From Chloroflexota bacterium (lineage in GTDB: Bacteria > Chloroflexota > Limnocylindria > Limnocylindrales > CSP1-4), in contig JAJYEB010000038.1 in NCBI GenBank assembly GCA_021790375.1, positions 1 to 10,370 on the forward strand: DNA of 10,370 bases. Reading direction: 5' to 3'. The translations under genes were made by a program, and so were the position numbers. The notes beneath the pieces were generated by a model. It had not been told where the DNA came from. It was given only the letters and a program-made list of their open reading frames with translations, and did not search any database. Below are positions 7,001 through 10,370 of the stretch, in pieces (position 1 is the stretch's first letter; every line of letters begins with the position of its first letter).

Positions 7001-8887
7001 CGGCGCGGGGGCCACCAGCACGCGGTCGTGGGTGATCTGCGTGACGCGCCAGGCACTGGCGCCCAGCAGGATCACCTCACCAGCCCGCGTCTCGTACACC
7101 ATCTCCTCGTCCAGCTCGCCCACCCGGCGACCCGCGCGGACCCTGCTCCCGCCTCCCGCCGCGCGCCCCCCATCCGCCCCGGGACCGAAGCGCGCGCCGC
7201 CACCCACGGCGGGCACCCCGTCGTCGAGGAAGACCCCGTACAGCCCCCGATCGGGGATGGTCCCGCCCGACAGCACCGCCACCGTGCGGCTCTCGGCGCG
7301 GCCCCGCACCGTGCCCGCCACGCGGTCCCACACGACCCGGGGTCGCAGCTCGGCGAACTCGTCCGACGGATACTGCCCGGCCAGCATGCCCAGCACGCTC
7401 TCGAAGCTGGGGCGCCCCAGGGTCGCGAAGTTCTCCGCCCGGCGCACGAGCTCGTACAGGTCGTCCACGGCCCACGTCGCATCGACCGTCGCGGCCACCA
7501 CCTGCTGGGCAAGCACGTCGAGCGGGTTGCGCGGCACGACGGTCGACTCGATGGCACCCTCGTGCATGGCCCGGGTGACGACGGCACATTCGAGGAGGTC
7601 GCCCCGGTACCTGGGGAAGATCACGCCGCTCGACGGCTCGTCGATCCGGTGCCCGGCCCGGCCGATCCGCTGGATCCCCCGGGCGACCGACCCCGGCGAC
7701 GCGACCTGGATCACGAGGTCCACCGACCCCATGTCGATACCCAGCTCGAGGGAGCTGGTGGCGACGATGCCGGCCAGGCGGCCCTCCTTCAGGGCCTCCT
7801 CGACGAGCACCCGCTGCTCACGCGCCAGCGATCCGTGATGTGCGAGCACCAGCTCCTCGCCGGCCAGCTCGTTGATGTGGCGCGCCAGGCGCTCGGCCAT
7901 CCCGCGACTGTTGACGAACACGATGGTGCTGCGGTGCCGTCGGATCAGCTCCACGATGCGGGGATGGATGGCGGGCCAGATGCTGAAGCGCTCGGGCGGT
8001 CCCGCGGCCATCCCGCCCGCCGCCTCGGCGAGCGGGATGGCCTCCCCCAGCCGCGACATGTCCTCGACCGGCACCACCACCTTCAGCTCCAGCGGCTTGC
8101 GGACGCCGGCATCGACAATCGTCACCGGCCGCAGCGGCGCGGGCCCGTCGACGGCGTCCGGGACATGTCCGCCGGCCCCCGGCGCCGTCATGCGGCCGCC
8201 CAGGAAGGCCGCGACCGCCTCCAGGGGTCGCTGGGTGGCGGAGAGCCCGATCCGTTGCGGGGGCCGCTCCGTGAGCACCTCGAGGCGCTCGAGCGAGAGC
8301 GCGAGGTGCGCGCCGCGCTTGGTCGGCGCCAGGGCGTGGATCTCGTCGACGATCACCCACTCCACGGAGCGGAGCGCCTCACGGGCGCCGGACGTGAGCA
8401 GCAGGTAGAGCGACTCGGGCGTCGTGACGAGCACGTCGGGCGGCCGTCTCCCGAACGCCCGACGCTCCTCCGCCGGCGTGTCGCCGGTTCGCATCGCGAC
8501 CCGGACCTCCGCCGGAACCTCACCCCGTGCCTCCGCCGCCAGCCGGATGCCCGCCAGGGGCGTCCGCAGGTTGCGCTCCACGTCGTGGACCAGCGCCTTC
8601 AGCGGCGATACGTACAGCACCCGCAGCCTGTGCCGTGGCTCCACCGGCGTTCGCCCGGCGGCCAGCCGATCGATGCACCACAGGAATGCCGCCAGGGTCT
8701 TGCCGGAACCGGTGGGCGCGCAGACCAGGACGTGCTCGCCCCGTGCGATCGCCGGCCACGCCCCCGACTGGGCCGGCGTCGGGGATGGGAACGCCGCCCG
8801 GAACCACTCGCGCGTCGCCGGCGTGAAGCTGGCGAGAGGATCATCCGGCGCGAGCGGATCGCGCACGCGACGCAGGGCTGCAGGCAC
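4070..8887 (-). CDS. lhr: Lhr: large superfamily 2 ATP-dependent 3'-5' helicase
   Basis: A full-length bacterial Lhr of about 1605 residues, a DNA-repair-associated translocase that in mycobacteria and E. coli runs 3'-5' on ssDNA and unwinds RNA:DNA hybrids. Numbering from the GTG at 8887, motifs are Walker A APTGSGKT (Lys63), DEIH (181-184), SAT (216-218), motif IV VFVNSRG (323-329) and motif VI QRIGRAGH (406-413). The Lhr-core winged-helix and beta-barrel domains follow, with RVGELDEEMVYETRAGEVILLGASAWRVTQI around 589-618 aligning with actinobacterial Lhr. Its Trp613 probably corresponds to the DNA-stacking Trp of the core. The C-terminal half (about 850 onward) is the Lhr-CTD, rich in winged-helix repeats. 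Gly-rich insertions occur near 232-254 and 558-585. The start is uncertain: GTG 8887 has TATACT 8 nt upstream (leaderless), whereas TTG 8911 and GTG 8866 lack support. It heads an operon with nei2. Confidence 0.96.
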   Translation of the reverse strand: MPAALRRVRDPLAPDDPLASFTPATREWFRAAFPSPTPAQSGAWPAIARGEHVLVCAPTGSGKTLAAFLWCIDRLAAGRTPVEPRHRLRVLYVSPLKALVHDVERNLRTPLAGIRLAAEARGEVPAEVRVAMRTGDTPAEERRAFGRRPPDVLVTTPESLYLLLTSGAREALRSVEWVIVDEIHALAPTKRGAHLALSLERLEVLTERPPQRIGLSATQRPLEAVAAFLGGRMTAPGAGGHVPDAVDGPAPLRPVTIVDAGVRKPLELKVVVPVEDMSRLGEAIPLAEAAGGMAAGPPERFSIWPAIHPRIVELIRRHRSTIVFVNSRGMAERLARHINELAGEELVLAHHGSLAREQRVLVEEALKEGRLAGIVATSSLELGIDMGSVDLVIQVASPGSVARGIQRIGRAGHRIDEPSSGVIFPRYRGDLLECAVVTRAMHEGAIESTVVPRNPLDVLAQQVVAATVDATWAVDDLYELVRRAENFATLGRPSFESVLGMLAGQYPSDEFAELRPRVVWDRVAGTVRGRAESRTVAVLSGGTIPDRGLYGVFLDDGVPAVGGGARFGPGADGGRAAGGGSRVRAGRRVGELDEEMVYETRAGEVILLGASAWRVTQITHDRVLVAPAPGQPGKVPFWKGDGPGRPVELGRELGAFVRRMVTESRGRRGRGHALDRLVAEHDLDRLAGENLLAYLDDQADASAVPTDRTVVVERFRDELGDWRVCVLTPFGGRVHAPWALAVEARLRARLGVDVRALWSDDGIVLRVPATEAPVAGRETDDWPDERGSDALHGAIFGSPDEIEEAVVAALGSSALFASRFRENAARALLLPRVRGGQRRPLWQMRQRAAQLLEVASRHGSFPIVLETYRECLRDVFDLPALRAILAEVERREIEVRHVETSRASPFASSLLFDYVAAYMYEGDAPLVDRRAQALSLDRDLLRDLLGAEELRELLDRDALAELELELQALAGARQPVSPDQVHDMLRRLGDLSGPEVAARLAGEDAAARAARAEAWLGILERERRAVQVRAGGEARWIAVEDAGLFRDALGVALPPGIPTTFLAEVPDALETLLRRWARTHGPFSPGQPAERWGAPSLAVERALERLLERGGILRGEFRPGGWDREWCDAEVLRVLRRRSLARLRREIEPVEATALARFLPGWHGIGRSGAGGIERLVEVVAQLEGLAIPASILERDVLAARVPGYAPRLLDELGAAGEVAWVGHGRLGPDDGRIALCRPERLELLLDPVAGGGTDVVAAGSATLGPAWLREALVAHLQARGASFYRDLLIAAHDAAGALDEPVPPERATLDALWDLAWAGVVTNDTFAPLRALRWRRPAGGGGPRRGVRLVPPEAAGRWSLVRDGRAAGGSAGGDLSPTARLHAMALALLERQGIVTRDGVLAEGVAGGFAAVYPILRELEERGRVRRGYFVERLGGAQFALPGAVERLRAARRPPGADPDDAAVLVLAAADPAQPYGAVLPWPQRPGAAHAALARVAGAQVVLLDGEPAVFLERGGRSLRTLPAFDRPGAAEAALRALAGLVSDGRLRSLQVARIDGEDAALSPHGAALEAAGFRRGYRGWQVAGGFRGPLAGWQDATAGRGSG

Positions 8888-8895
8888 GGGACACG

Positions 8896-8901
8896 AGTAT
8901 A
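8896..8901 (-). promoter_or_regulatory. Candidate -10 element (TATACT), leaderless promoter of lhr-nei2
   Basis: On the minus strand TATACT is followed by 8 nt (CGTGTCCC) and then GTG at 8887, a distance that places transcription start on the GTG. No Shine-Dalgarno is present before any candidate lhr start. If real, this element excludes the TTG start at 8911, since that lies upstream of the transcription start. No -35 is evident. Confidence 0.45.
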
Positions 8902-8963
8902 GGTGCGGCAACCGGGCGGGGCCGGGGGTTGGTCGCCCGCCGCCTCCGCCTGGGGAACGTCAT

Positions 8964-8994
8964 GGGCGGCGGCGGGCATCGCCCACCGCCGCCC
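8964..8994 (-). terminator. GC-rich hairpin between usp and lhr, possible terminator
   Basis: GGGCGGCGG (8964-8972) pairs perfectly with CCGCCGCCC (8986-8994). Inside, GGGC/GCCC continues the stem after a single C-A mismatch, leaving a three-base ATC loop. This is a 13-bp interrupted stem in the gap between the usp stop (9050) and the lhr start. No U-tract follows on either strand, so it would be a U-less terminator or an mRNA 3'-end stabiliser. It is the main structure in the 162-bp gap. Confidence 0.4.
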
Positions 8995-9043
8995 CCTGCC
9001 GCTGGGAGGAGGAGCGCCCTCGGCGCGCCAGCGGCTTCGAGAT

Positions 9044-9061
9044 GCCCGGCTACCGCCGGGC
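9044..9061 (-). terminator. Perfect 7-bp hairpin spanning the usp stop codon
   Basis: GCCCGGC-TACC-GCCGGGC is a perfect inverted repeat with a four-base loop, and the TAG stop of usp (9050-9052) falls across the loop and stem. It is not followed by a U-tract. It may act together with the larger hairpin at 8964-8994 to end or protect the usp transcript. Chance is possible in such GC-rich DNA. Confidence 0.3.
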
Positions 9062-9505
9062 CGCGACGTACGCCTCCTGCGGGCGCACGACCAGCACGGG
9101 GACGCGCGAGTGGCGGACCACGTACTCGGATACGCTGCCCAGGAGGAGCCGCCCGATCACGCTGCGCCCATGCGTGCCCACCACCACCAGGTCGGCAGAT
9201 TCCGACTCGGCGGCGGCCACGATCGCCTCGCCCGGCTGGCCCTCCCAGGTCAGGTACGTGGCGATGACGCCGCTGCGGCGGGCATCGTCGACGATGGCGC
9301 GCGCGATGGCCTCAGCCTCCTCGCGCGCAGTGAACACCGTGCCGGGGAACATCGAGCTCGCCGCGGTCAGCTCGGCCACGTTGACCACGTTGATGACGAT
9401 CAGGCGGGCCCCGAGGCGCAGCGCGAGATCGATCGCCTCATCGCTGGCAGCCGCCGACGCCGGCGAGCCGTCAGTGGCAACGAGGATCGTCTCGATCTTC
9501 GCCAT
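9050..9505 (-). CDS. Universal stress protein, UspA family, single domain
   Basis: A 151-residue single-domain universal stress protein, a cytoplasmic, usually dimeric nucleotide-binding protein made under starvation, hypoxia or other stress. The N-terminus KIETILVATDGSPASAAA is the family's first strand with the D-G-S nucleotide contact. The C-terminal part has VVVGTHGRSVIGRLLLGSVS, which contains the ATP-binding pattern G-x2-G-x9-G-S (G110, G113, G123, S124), so the ATP-binding subtype is expected. The last strand is RVPVLVVRP. ATG at 9505 is preceded by AGGAGAGGAGG with 4 nt spacing, one of the best ribosome sites in the window, and fixes the start even though the frame stays open upstream. 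It lies 239 bp downstream of the receiver gene and 162 bp upstream of lhr, both on the same strand, so it probably has its own promoter. Confidence 0.95.
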   Translation of the reverse strand: MAKIETILVATDGSPASAAASDEAIDLALRLGARLIVINVVNVAELTAASSMFPGTVFTAREEAEAIARAIVDDARRSGVIATYLTWEGQPGEAIVAAAESESADLVVVGTHGRSVIGRLLLGSVSEYVVRHSRVPVLVVRPQEAYVAARR

Positions 9506-9509
9506 GGCG

Positions 9510-9520
9510 CCTCCTCTCCT
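9510..9520 (-). promoter_or_regulatory. Strong Shine-Dalgarno of the universal stress protein gene
   Basis: AGGAGAGGAGG on the minus strand ends 4 nt before the ATG at 9505. The double purine motif gives two overlapping anti-Shine-Dalgarno matches and fixes the start of usp. Confidence 0.75.
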
Positions 9521-9600
9521 GCCGCGAGCGTGCCTCGCACCCGTCGGGCACGGCGTCTGCCGGACGGCCCGAAGGCGTCGGTCAGGCGGCCCCCTCCCCT

Positions 9601-9615
9601 GGGACCCCCGGTCCC
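9601..9615. promoter_or_regulatory. Perfect palindrome GGGACC-CCC-GGTCCC upstream of usp
   Basis: A 15-bp inverted repeat with 6-bp arms and a three-base centre, 96 bp upstream of the usp ATG in the 239-bp receiver-usp gap. The GGGAC...GTCCC arms resemble a DosR/DevR box, but the arms are one base further apart than in the known site. It could equally be a short terminator hairpin after the receiver gene, although no U-tract follows. The function is undecided. Apart from this and the tandem repeats at 9675-9760, I see nothing in the gap. Confidence 0.3.
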
Positions 9616-9674
9616 GATGGCCATCCCGCCGAGGCGGCCCACCCGCCACGGGCGTCCGGGCACGCCCACGCGGG

Positions 9675-9760
9675 GAGCGAGGCGACCGGGCGGCGAGCGA
9701 GGCGACCGGGCGGCGAGCGCGTAGCTCAGGCTGCGAGCGCGTGCTCAGGCGGCGAGCGCG
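9675..9760. repeat. Tandem ~20-bp repeats overlapping the 3' end of the receiver gene
   Basis: Two identical 20-bp units (GAGCGAGGCGACCGGGCGGC at 9675-9694 and 9695-9714) are followed by diverged units. GCGAGCG recurs at 9693, 9713, 9733 and 9752, that is with periods of 20, 20 and 19. The units at 9713-9732 and 9733-9751 each carry GCTCAGGC, whose complement includes a TGA. The second of these TGAs is the stop codon of the receiver gene (9745-9747), so the last codons and stop of the gene lie inside the repeat. This looks like slippage or tandem duplication. Confidence 0.8.
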
Positions 9761-10122
9761 CGCAACTGCCCGGCCAGGTTGGGGCCCGTGATCCGCTTCA
9801 GGAGCGTGGCACCGATCCCGCACTGCCGGGCGTCCAGCCGCTCCTGCTGTCCCCAGTACGCCGACAGCACGGCGATCCGGTTGTGCTCGAGAGGCTCGGA
9901 GACCGCGCGCACCACGGAACGCCACCCGGCGGCGAGGTCCCCGTCCACCAGCGCCACGTCGATCGCCATGCTCCGCACCGCGGCGGCAGCCTCCGACGCG
10001 TTGGCCGCGCGCGCTACGATGTCGAAACCGTGGCGCGTGAGGTACTCGGTCAGGGCGTCTCCGGCGGCGCGATGGTCGCTCACGAGGAGCAGCCGCAGCC
10101 GGCGATCGTCGGGGGATTCCAT
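9745..10122 (-). CDS. Stand-alone response regulator receiver (REC) domain protein
   Basis: A 125-residue protein consisting of one CheY-like receiver domain without an output domain. Strand 1 is LRLLLVSD, with only one acidic residue of the usual pair retained (S15-D16). The phosphoacceptor is Asp60 in IDVALVDGDL, the switch Ser is S87 in IAVLSAY and the conserved Lys is K109 in ATLLKRI. It therefore probably still accepts phosphate, with a weakened Mg2+ site. No kinase partner is in the window. The ATG at 10122 is chosen over a TTG at 10143 because the receiver fold starts at about residue 9, and only a weak AGG precedes either start. The gene is divergent from the truncated gene at 10302 and upstream of usp. 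Its 3' end lies within tandem repeats. A phosphorelay intermediate or an effector acting by protein contact are both possible. Confidence 0.85.
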   Translation of the reverse strand: MESPDDRRLRLLLVSDHRAAGDALTEYLTRHGFDIVARAANASEAAAAVRSMAIDVALVDGDLAAGWRSVVRAVSEPLEHNRIAVLSAYWGQQERLDARQCGIGATLLKRITGPNLAGQLRALAA

Positions 10123-10180
10123 GCGCGAAGCCTGACGACGCAAAAAAGAGTGGGCGAAGCGACGAAGAGGCCAAAGAACC

Positions 10181-10194
10181 GGGCCGTTCGGCCC
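10181..10194. promoter_or_regulatory. Perfect 14-bp palindrome GGGCCG-TT-CGGCCC, DosR/DevR-like operator candidate
   Basis: The arms GGGCCG/CGGCCC with a two-base T/A centre have the same length and spacing as the DosR/DevR box (GGGACT-WW-AGTCCC). They resemble the more GC-rich sites I recall for the Streptomyces orthologue. The centre is 115 bp before the ATG at 10302, in the gap between the receiver gene and the right-edge gene. Alternatively it is just a hairpin (GGGCC-GTTC-GGCCC) in an RNA leader. Confidence 0.35.
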
Positions 10195-10213
10195 TACGCA
10201 CGTGTCGGCGACG

Positions 10214-10220
10214 TAACGAT
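10214..10220 (+). promoter_or_regulatory. Weak candidate -10 region (TAACGAT) for the right-edge gene
   Basis: The stretch TAACGATCCTATG is the most AT-containing part of the plus-strand approach to the gene at 10302. A transcription start near 10228-10232 would put the palindrome at 10181-10194 centred near -42 and the 13-bp hairpin at the very 5' end of the mRNA. The hexamer match itself is poor. Confidence 0.2.
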
Positions 10221-10231
10221 CCTATGCGACA

Positions 10232-10266
10232 AGGCGAACGCCGCAGGGGACGCGCGGCGTTCGCCT
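10232..10266 (+). other. Perfect 13-bp inverted repeat (stem-loop) in the leader of the right-edge gene
   Basis: AGGCGAACGCCGC (10232-10244) pairs without mismatch with GCGGCGTTCGCCT (10254-10266) around a nine-base loop (AGGGGACGC). The structure ends 24 nt before the AGGAGG Shine-Dalgarno of the downstream gene. On the plus strand it is followed by CCTTGATT, only a weak U-run. It could be a 5' stabilising hairpin, an attenuator-type terminator, or a protein-binding site. On the minus strand it would lie upstream of the receiver gene. Confidence 0.7.
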
Positions 10267-10290
10267 CCTTGATTCCAGGCGGCCGCCGAG

Positions 10291-10296
10291 AGGAGG
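10291..10296 (+). promoter_or_regulatory. Shine-Dalgarno (AGGAGG) of the right-edge gene
   Basis: A full AGGAGG consensus lies 5 nt before the ATG at 10302. It is the main evidence that a gene starts here, since only 23 codons are in the window. Confidence 0.75.
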
Positions 10297-10301
10297 TCCC
10301 G

Positions 10302-10370
10302 ATGGCATCCTCGACGACAGGGCGCTCGGGTCCGGTGGATCCCCGGGTCGCCCGGCAGGTCCCGGTGGAA
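10302..10370 (+). CDS. Start of an unidentified protein (partial at right edge)
   Basis: Twenty-three codons from ATG, open to the right edge. The N-terminus is polar and Ser/Thr/Pro-rich (MASSTTGRSGPVDPRVARQ) without a hydrophobic stretch, so nothing suggests a signal peptide yet. The family cannot be recognised from so little. The consensus AGGAGG at 5 nt spacing and the structured leader upstream support a genuine start. It is divergent from the receiver-domain gene and may share regulation with it and with usp, which would make a stress-related role plausible but unproven. Confidence 0.6.
   Translation, partial: MASSTTGRSGPVDPRVARQVPVE

Noticed and set aside
6512..8902. Long plus-strand open frame (796 codons) opposite lhr
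   Set aside because: Arg/Pro/His-rich translation without any recognisable motif, exactly antisense to highly conserved helicase sequence; a by-product of high GC, which removes stop codons.
8888..8911. TTG start of lhr at 8911
   Set aside because: No ribosome site, rare start codon, adds an unusual PHLYSCP segment, and lies upstream of the transcription start predicted from TATACT. Kept as an alternative only.
9675..9760. CRISPR array
   Set aside because: The repeats are directly adjacent 19-20 bp units without spacers and overlap a coding end, so they are tandem duplications.
9506..10201. Extension of the usp frame upstream across the receiver gene
   Set aside because: The Usp fold begins at the ATG at 9505, directly behind a strong Shine-Dalgarno; the upstream translation is low-complexity Arg/Ala sequence.
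9779..10272. Plus-strand open frames opposite the receiver gene
   Set aside because: Antisense to an intact receiver domain; no Shine-Dalgarno and shadow-type composition.
10123..10301. Known riboswitch in the divergent leader, in particular the c-di-GMP-I (GEMM) class
   Set aside because: The region has CGAAG repeats and CCAAAGAACC, but the conserved GACGCAAAGCC and GGCAAACC cores are absent; I also found no cobalamin, TPP, SAM, glycine or ZTP signature.
1..10370. Mobile element, phage or defence island
   Set aside because: No transposase, integrase, toxin-antitoxin, restriction or nuclease-effector motifs, and base composition is uniform. Lhr-family helicases can occur near defence genes, but here lhr sits with nei2 in a repair context.

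Overview
The window is a stretch of chromosome from a very GC-rich bacterium (well above 70% G+C by eye, with GTG and probable leaderless starts alongside ATG). Gene content and style fit a Chloroflexota (for example Limnocylindria-like) or actinobacterial genome. I cannot decide between them from the sequence. There are no insertion sequences, integrases, tRNAs, rRNAs or CRISPR arrays, and the gene density is that of an ordinary housekeeping region. No stretch longer than 300 bases lacks a gene.

Layout. The left edge (1-434, +) holds the C-terminal end of a gamma-glutamyltransferase. A small Cys-containing, zinc-ribbon-like protein follows (567-845, +). It converges, with a 2-bp gap, on an M20-family glutamate carboxypeptidase-like metallopeptidase (848-2116, -). 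That gene is divergent from a GT87/DUF2029 membrane glycosyltransferase-like protein (about 2206-3165, +). The GT87 gene overlaps by 27 bp, tail to tail, the end of a two-gene DNA-repair operon on the minus strand: a full-length bacterial Lhr helicase (4070-8887) followed after 10 nt by a Nei2/Fpg-family DNA glycosylase (3139-4059). Further right on the minus strand are a single-domain universal stress protein (9050-9505) and a stand-alone receiver-domain protein (9745-10122). A divergent intergenic region of about 180 bp, rich in inverted repeats, then leads to a new plus-strand gene with a strong Shine-Dalgarno sequence, cut off by the right edge (10302-10370+).

How the parts relate. The clearest functional unit is lhr-nei2: a 3'-5' helicase/translocase co-transcribed with a base-excision glycosylase, the same pairing I recall from mycobacteria. 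The right-hand part (Usp, receiver, divergent leader) looks like a stress-response block. It contains a perfect palindrome (GGGCCG-TT-CGGCCC) with the geometry of DosR/DevR-type boxes, and a 13-bp perfect hairpin in the probable 5' leader of the truncated gene.

Two start styles coexist. Usp, the small zinc-ribbon-like gene and the right-edge gene have good Shine-Dalgarno sequences. lhr and the M20 peptidase have none, but carry a TANNNT -10-like hexamer 6-8 nt before the start, as expected for leaderless mRNAs. I see no clear novel defence or mobile system here; the most interesting signals are regulatory.
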